NCBI RefSeq assembly: GCF_014649715.1
Contig: NZ_BMTO01000004.1
Span: 276,038-340,037, forward strand
DNA: 64,000 bases
Source: Streptomyces lateritius
Lineage (GTDB): Bacteria > Actinomycetota > Actinomycetes > Streptomycetales > Streptomycetaceae
Reading direction: 5' to 3'
Of this stretch, positions 7,354 through 13,745 are shown piece after piece (within the stretch, counting starts at the first letter, position 1; each line of letters opens with the position of its first letter). Below the pieces are notes generated by a model. That model did not search any database. It was given only the letters and a program-made list of their open reading frames with translations, and was not told the origin of the DNA. The position numbers and the translations under genes are program-made.

Positions 7354-8406
7354 GTGCACGACCTTGCTCCTCTGGCCCGCTTCGGCGGCCTCCTCGCCAC
7401 CGACCTGCGGGATGTCACCAGTGACCCCGAGGCCTTGGACTCCGTCGGCTTCTGGGCCGTCTGCGCGGACTTCGAGGGCCGTCTGACCTGCGCCCGCTTC
7501 GGGGACGTACGGCCGGATCCCGTTCCCGCGCCCCTGCCCGGCGCCTGGCGCGGACCCGCCGCCGGTGACTGGACGTCGTCGCTCGACCGCGTCGCGTACA
7601 CCGAGGGCGTCCGCCGGATCCGCGAGCACATCGCGCGGGGTGAGGTGTACCAGGCGAACCTCTGCCGGGTGATGTCCGCGCCGCTGCCCGATCCGGCGGC
7701 GGCCGACGTCGACGCGCTCACCGCGCTCCTCGCGCGCGGCAACCCCGCTCCCTACGCGGGAACGATTCGCCTTCCCGCCCACGGCGTGGAGATCGCCACC
7801 GCGTCCCCCGAACTCTATCTGCGCCGAGACGGCCACACCGTGGAGTCGGGACCCATCAAGGGCACCGGCCGCACCGCCGAGGACCTGCTGGAGAAGGACC
7901 ACGCCGAGAACGTGATGATCGTGGACCTGGTACGGAACGACCTCGGCCGGGTCTGCGCCTCCGGATCGGTCACCGTTCCCGAGCTCTGCGCGGTCGAACC
8001 CCACCCCGGGCTCGTCCACCTCGTCTCCACCGTCCGCGGCGAGCTCGACGAGAGCGCGGGCTGGCGGGAGCTCCTCGACGCCACGTTCCCGCCCGGATCC
8101 GTCACCGGCGCCCCCAAGTCCAGCGCGCTGCGGATCATCGAGGCTCTGGAGACCACAGCCCGGGGCCCGTACTGCGGGGGTGTCGGCTGGGTCGACGCGG
8201 ACCGCCGCACCGCCGAGCTGGCCGTCGGGATACGGACCTTCTGGATCGACCGGGCCGAGGGCATGCTCCGCTTCGGCACCGGAGCGGGCATCACCTGGGG
8301 TTCCGACCCCGAGCGCGAGTGGGCGGAGACAGAATTGAAGGCGTCGCGACTGCTGGCGGTAGCGTCGGCCGCGTACGAGGCGAGCGGAAAGGCCATTTCT
8401 CGATGA
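7354..8406 (+). CDS. Chorismate-binding protein, PabB-like (aminodeoxychorismate synthase component I)
   Basis: A 350-aa enzyme of the chorismate-utilising family. It shows VYQANLCRVM near residue 107, PIKGTGRT near 167, MIVDLVRNDLGRVC near 188, GSVTGAPK near 250 and the C-terminal GAGITWGSDPEREW block. It would convert chorismate to 4-amino-4-deoxychorismate with ammonia for folate or p-aminobenzoate. It is shorter than full PabB/TrpE (~450-500 aa) and lacks most of the N-terminal part, as in many stand-alone actinobacterial copies. The start is GTG 7354, with a TAGACT-like -10 just upstream. It overlaps the lyase gene by 4 nt (ATGA), so the two are translationally coupled. Confidence 0.88.
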   Translation: MHDLAPLARFGGLLATDLRDVTSDPEALDSVGFWAVCADFEGRLTCARFGDVRPDPVPAPLPGAWRGPAAGDWTSSLDRVAYTEGVRRIREHIARGEVYQANLCRVMSAPLPDPAAADVDALTALLARGNPAPYAGTIRLPAHGVEIATASPELYLRRDGHTVESGPIKGTGRTAEDLLEKDHAENVMIVDLVRNDLGRVCASGSVTVPELCAVEPHPGLVHLVSTVRGELDESAGWRELLDATFPPGSVTGAPKSSALRIIEALETTARGPYCGGVGWVDADRRTAELAVGIRTFWIDRAEGMLRFGTGAGITWGSDPEREWAETELKASRLLAVASAAYEASGKAISR

Positions 8407-9233
8407 AAATCTGGGTCAACGGCGGGCTGCACCACGTGGAGGAAGCCCGGGTGTCCGTACTGGACCACGGCCTGACCGTCGGCGACGGCGTCTTCGAAAC
8501 GGTCAAGGCCGTCCGCGGGGAAACGTTTGCGCTCACGCTCCACCTGGAGCGGCTCGGCCGCTCCGCCCGGGGCCTCGGGCTGCCGGAGCCCGACCTCGAC
8601 GAGGTCCGGCGCGCCTGTGCCGCCGTCCTGGAGGCCAACCCCATGGAGCTGGGGCGCCTGCGCATCACGTACACCGGCGGGCTCTCCCCGCTCGGCTCGG
8701 AGCGCGGCGACGCGGGCGCCGGCCTCGTCGTGGCCCTTGGCGAGACGGGGCGCCGCCCCGACTCCACCGCCGTGATCACGGTCCCCTGGACGCGCAACGA
8801 GCGCGGCGCGCTCACCGGCCTGAAGACCACCTCGTACGCCGAGAACGTCGTCGCGCTCGCCCGGGCGCGCGAACGGGGCGCCTCCGAGGCTCTCTTCGCC
8901 AACACCGTCGGGCAGCTCTGCGAGGGCACCGGCTCCAATGTCTTCGTCGTGCTCGACGGGCGGATCCACACCCCGCCCGTCTCCTCCGGCTGCCTGGCCG
9001 GCATCACCCGCGCCCTCGCCGTGGAGTGGACCGGCGCGGAGGAGACCGACCTTCCCCTCGACGCCCTGGAGAGTGCCGAGGAGATCTTCCTGACCTCGAC
9101 GCTCCGCGACATCCAGGCCGTGCACCGCGTCGACGGTCGCGAACTGACCGTCGCACCCGGGCCGGTGACCGCCAAGGCCATGCGGGTCTTCGACGAGCGG
9201 GCGGCGGCGGACCGGGATCCGCGCCTCGGTTAG
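8403..9233 (+). CDS. pabC: Aminotransferase class IV, 4-amino-4-deoxychorismate lyase-like
   Basis: A 276-aa PLP-dependent fold-type IV protein. The likely Schiff-base lysine is in TGLKTTSYAENV near residue 140-150, and the GTGSNVFVV and FLTSTLRDIQAV phosphate-binding loops follow. With the overlapping PabB-like gene it fits conversion of aminodeoxychorismate to p-aminobenzoate and pyruvate. Branched-chain or D-amino acid aminotransferases share the fold, so the assignment rests mainly on context. ATG 8403 overlaps the upstream stop. Confidence 0.82.
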   Translation: MKIWVNGGLHHVEEARVSVLDHGLTVGDGVFETVKAVRGETFALTLHLERLGRSARGLGLPEPDLDEVRRACAAVLEANPMELGRLRITYTGGLSPLGSERGDAGAGLVVALGETGRRPDSTAVITVPWTRNERGALTGLKTTSYAENVVALARARERGASEALFANTVGQLCEGTGSNVFVVLDGRIHTPPVSSGCLAGITRALAVEWTGAEETDLPLDALESAEEIFLTSTLRDIQAVHRVDGRELTVAPGPVTAKAMRVFDERAAADRDPRLG

Positions 9234-9288
9234 AAGTCCGGCGGGAAAGCGGATGACGGCGAGCCCAGGGGTGGGTACAACAGCCGTG

Positions 9289-10128
9289 ATGACCACCACC
9301 CTGCGGCCGGTCGGGCCGCTTCAGCAGACCCCCGACGGCGACCGTTCACGCACCTACGACGTGTGCGTGAACAGCCGCCGCGTCGGCTCCGTCCGCCTCG
9401 CCACCGCACCGGGCTTCGGCGCCGCCTACGGTGTGATCGAGGCGCTGGGCATCGACGAGAAGGACCGCCGTCGCGGCCGCGGCACGGTCGCGGCGCTGGC
9501 CGCCGAGGAGGTCCTGCGCGGCTGGGGCTGCGGCCAGGTCCAGATCTCCGTACCGGCGGACGCGGAGGCGGCGCTGCGGATGGCGGCTGCGCTCGGCTAC
9601 ACCGAGCGCAGCCGGAACATGGTCAAGCAGCTGCCTGCGGAGCCTCCCGTGCTGCCGCCCGGCGTCGAGATCCGCCCGATGACCGAGGCGGAGTTCACGG
9701 TGTGGGAGGCGAAGGCCAAGGACGCTTTCGCGCGCAGCTGGGTCGAGCGCGGCGTGCCGGAGGACCAGGCCCGCGCCAAGGCCGAGGCCAGCCACCACAC
9801 ACATCTCCCGCAGGGACTGGCCACGCCCGGTACGACGATCCACGTCGCCGTACGGGACGGGGAGGCCGCCGGGTTCCTGTGGACCGGCCGCTTCGAGCTC
9901 GAACCGGGGGCTCGTGTCGCCTACGTGTACGACATCGAGGTCGCCGAGGCGCAGCGCGGCCGGGGCTACGGCCGGGCCCTGATGCTGCTCGCCGAACGGG
10001 TCGCGCTCGACGCCGGCGAGCGACGGCTGGGCCTTCACGTCTTCACGGGCAACACCCCGGCGATCCGCCTCTACGAGTCGCTCGGCTACCGCACGACCTT
10101 CGTCAACAGCTACAAAACGCTGCTCTAG
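9289..10128 (+). CDS. Double-domain GNAT acetyltransferase
   Basis: A 279-aa protein with two GNAT folds. The N-terminal half has the acetyl-CoA loop RRRGRGTVAALAAEEVLRGWGC near residue 55-75. The C-terminal half has EAQRGRGYGRALMLLAER near 222-240 and GNTPAIRLYESLGY near 260. Substrate unknown (N-terminal or small-molecule acetylation). ATG 9289 is chosen over an in-frame ATG at 9253: a TACAAC -10-like box ends 7 nt before it, suggesting a leaderless transcript. The TAG stop at 10126-10128 lies at the edge of MITE copy 2. Confidence 0.85.
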   Translation: MTTTLRPVGPLQQTPDGDRSRTYDVCVNSRRVGSVRLATAPGFGAAYGVIEALGIDEKDRRRGRGTVAALAAEEVLRGWGCGQVQISVPADAEAALRMAAALGYTERSRNMVKQLPAEPPVLPPGVEIRPMTEAEFTVWEAKAKDAFARSWVERGVPEDQARAKAEASHHTHLPQGLATPGTTIHVAVRDGEAAGFLWTGRFELEPGARVAYVYDIEVAEAQRGRGYGRALMLLAERVALDAGERRLGLHVFTGNTPAIRLYESLGYRTTFVNSYKTLL

Positions 10129-10292
10129 GTGTATTGATCACGAGGTAGCGCCGTCTGCCCGCAGGGCAGGGCCCGCGGCGTCCGGTGCGTGCGATCGCGA
10201 GGCGGAGGGCCGCCCTCGTACCGGGCCTACTCGGGTGATCCCGACAACGCGGCGAGCGTGCGTGCCAGGCGGGACTTTACGGACCCGGCTTA
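10126..10292. mobile_element. MITE-like element, copy 2 (inverted relative to copy 1)
   Basis: A 167-bp relative of copy 1 in opposite orientation. The central ~100 bp match closely, including the CTGCCCGCAGGGCAG palindrome at about 10153-10167. A 14-bp block present in copy 1 is missing between two CTGGC repeats. The 10292 end keeps TCCGTAAAGTCCCG next to a decayed terminal repeat; the 10126 end keeps only TAGGTG. Both flanking genes (GNAT +, DsbA-like -) take their stop codons from the element ends (TAG at 10126-10128; TAA on the minus strand at 10290-10292). Confidence 0.78.
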
Positions 10293-10817
10293 GTAGGCGG
10301 CGTCGCCGACGAGCAGGCGGTCGACGATCTCCTCGATGCGGGCGCGCAGGCCCTCCTGGCTCTTGCCGCCGTCGAGGCGCTCGCCGGCCACGACATAGGT
10401 CGGCGTGCCCGTCACCTTGATCGCCTTGCCCTCCGCCTGGTCGGCGTCGACGGTCAGCAGGTGCCGGCCGTCGATCAAGGCGGTGTCGAACTCCTCGGCG
10501 TCCAGACCCAGTTCGGCCGCGACCTCCAGGAGCACCGGCTCGCCGCGGTCCCGGAGGTCCGCGGTCCTGGCGAGCAGCGCCTCCACGTACGGCCAGTCCT
10601 TGCCCTGCTCGGCCGCCTCCTCCGCCGCCTGGGCGGCGGCGTAGGCGTGCTTGTTCTTCTCCAGCGGGAAGTGCCGCAGCTGTACGTCGATCCGGTCGCC
10701 GTACTTCTCGCGCAGCGCGCGCACGTCGTCGAGGGCCTGGAAGCAGTCGGGACACTGGAGGTCGAACCAGGCCTCCAGGACGACGGGGGAGGCGGGCGTG
10801 ATGGTGGAGTCGCTCAT
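10290..10817 (-). CDS. DsbA-family thioredoxin-fold protein
   Basis: A 175-aa protein with a CPDC active site near residue 20-23 right after the first strand (LEAWFDLQCPDC) and a cis-Pro loop (VTGTPTYVVAG) near 135-145. That is the DsbA/thioredoxin architecture with a helical insertion. There is no signal peptide, so it is probably cytoplasmic and could be an oxidoreductase or isomerase. ATG 10817 is used; the frame is open upstream but the conserved fold starts here. It converges with the acetyltransferase across MITE copy 2, whose end contributes its TAA stop. Confidence 0.85.
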   Translation of the reverse strand: MSDSTITPASPVVLEAWFDLQCPDCFQALDDVRALREKYGDRIDVQLRHFPLEKNKHAYAAAQAAEEAAEQGKDWPYVEALLARTADLRDRGEPVLLEVAAELGLDAEEFDTALIDGRHLLTVDADQAEGKAIKVTGTPTYVVAGERLDGGKSQEGLRARIEEIVDRLLVGDAAY

Positions 10818-10983
10818 GGGAGCAGTCTTCCAGCCCGCCGCGGCGCGCCCCAACCGGACCGGGGCGGGGATCACCCCGGGGAAGACCCGGAGATCTCCCT
10901 GAGGTCGGCCCGGAACATGGCCCCCGCGGACCTGTCCGGTGCAGGATGGAAGGGACCTGTCACCGCGGGGCCTGGAGGATCGC

Positions 10984-11412
10984 ATGCTTGCCGAGACCAT
11001 TTGTTCCGCGGTGTCCGCGGCGGGGCTTGCCGTCGCCGCGATCACGGCGTACCGCAGGCGTTTCCTCGCCGCGGCGCGGATCGCCGCCTACGCTCTGGTG
11101 CCCGTCGGTCTGGTCATGACCGGGGCGGTGCGGTGGGCCTTCGACACGGCCTTCAGTCCGACCGCCTGGGCCGGTTTCGGTGTCCTCGGCGCGGCCTGGC
11201 TGCTGTTCACGACCACGCGCGCCGTCGAGCGCCGCAGGGGCGGGGGCCGTAAGGAGACGGGCGGCGGGGAGCGCCGTGACGCCGTCGCGCCGGCCGCCTC
11301 GGCGCCCTCGCTCGGTCAGGGACAGCGGGGGGCGACCCCGAAACCGAAGGCGACAGCGGGAGCGGACGATTTCAGTGACATCGAGGCGATCCTGAAGAAG
11401 CACGGGATCTGA
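10984..11412 (+). CDS. Small integral membrane protein with charged C-terminal tail
   Basis: A 142-aa protein with three hydrophobic stretches (about residues 5-22, 28-48 and 60-77), then a basic, low-complexity cytoplasmic tail ending in a conserved-looking DDFSDIEAILKKHGI. The final acidic/amphipathic motif resembles short peptide tails used for partner binding. GGAGG sits 7 nt before ATG 10984. No function recognised. The tandem small membrane-protein gene at 11492 follows after 79 bp. Confidence 0.75.
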   Translation: MLAETICSAVSAAGLAVAAITAYRRRFLAAARIAAYALVPVGLVMTGAVRWAFDTAFSPTAWAGFGVLGAAWLLFTTTRAVERRRGGGRKETGGGERRDAVAPAASAPSLGQGQRGATPKPKATAGADDFSDIEAILKKHGI

Positions 11413-11491
11413 CAGGCGGAGCGTCCACGGGATGTGATGAACGGCCGTTTCCGAGGGGCGTGTTGCGGGCTGTCCCGGCCTGGGCTGCGCC

Positions 11492-11659
11492 ATGATCGCC
11501 CCCGAGATGCTGGATACCTCGCGGGATCACGTCCCCGCCCCCACCGAAGAGCCGCGCGGTTGTCTGTTCGCGCTCTCCCAGCCGCCGCTGATGATCTTCC
11601 TCGCGGTGATCGGCTGTCTGCTGCTGATGGCCGCCGTGCACGACCTCTTCCTGCTGTGA
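11492..11659 (+). CDS. Small single-pass membrane protein (55 aa)
   Basis: A 55-aa protein, ATG 11492 to TGA 11657-11659. A hydrophilic N-terminal ~30 residues including PAPTEEPRG is followed by one membrane helix (about residues 34-50, MIFLAVIGCLLLMAAV) and a very short tail. There is no strong ribosome binding site. It sits between another membrane protein and the convergent CGNR regulator. Real status is supported by codon bias and the clean membrane segment; function unknown. Confidence 0.5.
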   Translation: MIAPEMLDTSRDHVPAPTEEPRGCLFALSQPPLMIFLAVIGCLLLMAAVHDLFLL

Positions 11660-11678
11660 GGGGCTGCCCGGTGCCGGG

Positions 11679-12236
11679 TCAGCGGGCCGCTTCCTTGCGG
11701 CGCGCCCGGTACGCGGCCACGTGCAGCCGGTTACCGCAGGTGCGGCTGTCGCAGTAGCGGCGGGAGCGGTTACGGGAGAGATCGACGAACGCGCGGCCGC
11801 AGTCCGGGGCCTCGCAGCGGCGCAGCCGCTCCTGCTCGCCCGCCACGACGATGAAGGCCAGCGCCATGCCGCAGTCGGCGCCGAGATGGTCGGCGACAGA
11901 GGCGCCCGGCGCGAAGTAGTGCACATGCCAGTCGTAGCCGTCGTGGTCGGTGAGCTGCGGCGTCGTGCCCGCCGCCGCGACCAGCTGGTTGATCAGCGTC
12001 GCCGCGATCCGGGCGTCCGGCGCGGCGAAGACGGCCGCGAACTTGGCGCGGACGTCCCGCACGGCCCGCAGGTCGTCTTCGTCCAGCTCACCCACGTCGC
12101 TGATGTCGTGGGCGCGGACGAAGGCGTGCAGTGACGGGAGGTCCCCGAGGGTGTCGTCGCGGTCGCTCTGCGGCGCGGTGTTCACCAGATCGACGACGGT
12201 GTCGAGGGCGATCCGGGTGTCGTGGGGGATCAGCAC
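11679..12236 (-). CDS. CGNR zinc-finger transcriptional regulator with ABATE domain
   Basis: A 185-aa regulator. The N-terminal ~120 residues form the ABATE-type domain (ALDTVVDLVNT start, helical, possible ligand binding). The C-terminal ~45 residues form the CGNR zinc finger: two cysteines in RRCEAPDCGRAFVD, then YCDSRTCGNRLHVAAYR, where CGNR is explicit. The finger is thought to bind DNA. GTG 12236 is preceded by AGGGAG. It lies upstream of ssgB in the same direction, but the 286-bp gap with a hairpin argues against one operon. Confidence 0.88.
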   Translation of the reverse strand: MLIPHDTRIALDTVVDLVNTAPQSDRDDTLGDLPSLHAFVRAHDISDVGELDEDDLRAVRDVRAKFAAVFAAPDARIAATLINQLVAAAGTTPQLTDHDGYDWHVHYFAPGASVADHLGADCGMALAFIVVAGEQERLRRCEAPDCGRAFVDLSRNRSRRYCDSRTCGNRLHVAAYRARRKEAAR

Positions 12237-12474
12237 GATGCGCTCCCTGGCCGGCTGCGGGCGGCGCCCGCGGGATTGCGCTGACTCTAGCGGCTCCGCC
12301 GCGAGCTGCCGGGAGCGGTCCGAAAGCGGGCCGGATCAGGGCCGAATCCCGGTTCCGGCGGACCGGCCGGGGCCCCGGAGAGAGCGCGATGCCCCGCAAA
12401 AGCGGCATCGGCGCCCTCCCCGCGCCGGCTGCGCGGGGGAGACGCCGATGTCGGCCGTATGGGGTTGTCCGCGC

Positions 12475-12503
12475 GGCGCCGTCTCCCCGAGTCGGACGGC
12501 GCC
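12475..12503 (-). terminator. Candidate ssgB terminator
   Basis: A 9-bp perfect stem GGCGCCGTC/GACGGCGCC with an 11-nt loop, 20 bp beyond the ssgB stop. A second weaker hairpin (CGATGCC...GGCATCG, 12387-12410) follows. The rest of the gap 12411-12522 holds nothing else I can support. Confidence 0.5.
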
Positions 12504-12522
12504 GTGCGGCTCTCGGCCTGGC

Positions 12523-12936
12523 TCAGCTGTCGGCCAGGATATGGGAGAGCTCCGTGTCGAGATCGAAGTGCCGGTGCTCGGTGCCCGGTGGCACGGCGGC
12601 GTCGGTCCGCTTGAGGAACGACTCCAGGGCCCTCGCCGGGGCCTCGAGCAGGGCTTCGCCTTCGGGGGAACTCAGCGCGATGCAGACGACGCCCTGACCG
12701 TGACTGCGGGACGGCCAGACTCTGACGTCGCCGGTGCCGGTGGGCCGGTGCAGCCCCTCGGCGAGAAGGTCGCGGGCGAAGACCCACTCGACCGTCTCCT
12801 CGGCTCCGGTGTGGAAGGTGGCGTGCACGGCATACGGATCGGCCGTGTCATACCGCAGGCCCGCGGGTACAGGCAGTGAGGACTCGCTCGACACAACGAG
12901 GCGCAGGTGCAGCTCGCAGCTGACCGTGGTGTTCAT
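12523..12936 (-). CDS. ssgB: Sporulation-specific cell division protein SsgB
   Basis: A 137-aa SsgA-like protein. The start (NTTVSCELHLRLV), the YAVHATFHTG strand, VEWVFARDLL and the VCIALSSPEGEALLEAP block are the family hallmarks, and the sequence matches SsgB rather than SsgA as I know it. SsgB localises to future septum sites in aerial hyphae and recruits FtsZ for sporulation-specific division. GAAAGG precedes ATG 12936. It diverges from the TIGR02611 gene at 13127; the shared 190-bp region carries a BldD-box-like site. In S. coelicolor ssgB is reported to depend on SigH and to be a BldD target; the latter fits the site seen here. Confidence 0.95.
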   Translation of the reverse strand: MNTTVSCELHLRLVVSSESSLPVPAGLRYDTADPYAVHATFHTGAEETVEWVFARDLLAEGLHRPTGTGDVRVWPSRSHGQGVVCIALSSPEGEALLEAPARALESFLKRTDAAVPPGTEHRHFDLDTELSHILADS

Positions 12937-13067
12937 AAGCGCCAGGGCCTTTCGCTCAGTGTGCGCTCGGGGATTCGCACGTCGGCGAAATCGACATGCC
13001 ACCTACGGTGCCGTTGTAAACCCCTCTGTCTGTTTTGTGATCGTTCAGGTAGCTCGTATGGGCGTGT

Positions 13068-13082
13068 GTAACTTTGGGTAAT
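13068..13082 (-). promoter_or_regulatory. BldD-box-like site upstream of ssgB
   Basis: On the minus strand the 15 bases read ATTACCCAAAGTTAC, matching the published BldD consensus nTnACnC(A/T)GAGTnAn at all but one fixed position (A instead of G in GAGT). It lies 132 bp upstream of the ssgB start and 45 bp upstream of the divergent 13127 gene, so it could control both. Binding is inferred from sequence only. Confidence 0.45.
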
Positions 13083-13126
13083 ACCGCCATTCTGGTGACG
13101 GGGGCGAATCCGGTAGGTTGGAGCCC

Positions 13127-13549
13127 ATGAATGCGGAGAGTGACGAGCGCGCCGGGGGGTCCGCGGCGGACGGGGAAGCCCCGCTGGGATCCCGCGCCCC
13201 CGAGTACATCAAGGCCCGCCGGACCCTGCACCTGAGCTGGCAGGTCGGCGTCTTCATCGTGGGCCTCGCCGTCGTCGGTGCCGGCGTCGTGATGCTGCCG
13301 CTGCCCGGGCCCGGCTGGCTGGTGATCTTCGGCGGCATGGCGATCTGGGCGACCGAGTTCGTCTGGGCCCAGCTGGTGCTCCGCTGGACGAAGCGGAAAG
13401 TCACCGAGGCCGCGCAGCGCGCGCTCGACCCCAAGGTCCGCCGCCGCAACATCATCCTCACGTCCGCCGGTCTGGTGATCGTCGCCGTACTGGTCGCGAT
13501 CTACCTCTGGAAGTTCGGCTTCGTCATGCCGTGGACGATAGAGCAGTGA
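13127..13549 (+). CDS. TIGR02611-family membrane protein
   Basis: A 140-aa protein with two membrane helices in the middle (about residues 38-58 and 60-78) separated by the LPLPGPGW turn typical of the family, a basic cytoplasmic segment (KRKVTEAAQRALDPKVRRR) and a third helix near the C-terminus (about 112-132). Function unknown; the family is actinobacterial. ATG 13127 is used; an in-frame TTG nine bases upstream is less likely. It is divergent from ssgB. Confidence 0.82.
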   Translation: MNAESDERAGGSAADGEAPLGSRAPEYIKARRTLHLSWQVGVFIVGLAVVGAGVVMLPLPGPGWLVIFGGMAIWATEFVWAQLVLRWTKRKVTEAAQRALDPKVRRRNIILTSAGLVIVAVLVAIYLWKFGFVMPWTIEQ

Positions 13550-13603
13550 CCTCCCCACGGTCGGAGGCAGCCGCTGACATGCGGTAATGTTTGCGGTGCG
13601 CCC

Positions 13604-13678
13604 GGGCGATTAGCTCAGTGGGAGAGCGCTTCGTTCACACCGAAGAGGTCACTGGTTCGAACCCAGTATCGCCCACCA
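13604..13678 (+). tRNA. tRNA-Val(CAC), copy 1
   Basis: Acceptor GGGCGAT/ATCGCCC, anticodon loop TTCACAC (anticodon CAC), T-loop TTCGAAC, discriminator A and an encoded CCA (13676-13678). The body resembles the tRNA-Val(GAC) genes at 6.6-6.9 kb. A strong hairpin follows. Confidence 0.95.
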
Positions 13679-13685
13679 CCCGGAC

Positions 13686-13723
13686 CGAAGGCCCGGAGAC
13701 TGGTCACAGTCTCCGGGCCTTCG
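13686..13723. terminator. Terminator after tRNA-Val
   Basis: A 17-bp perfect stem (CGAAGGCCCGGAGACTG and complement) with loop GTCA, starting 8 nt after the tRNA CCA. It also lies just past the stop of the minus-strand membrane protein at 13746, so it can serve both directions. Confidence 0.85.
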
Positions 13724-13745
13724 GCGTTCCCCGTCCGCCTGCGCG

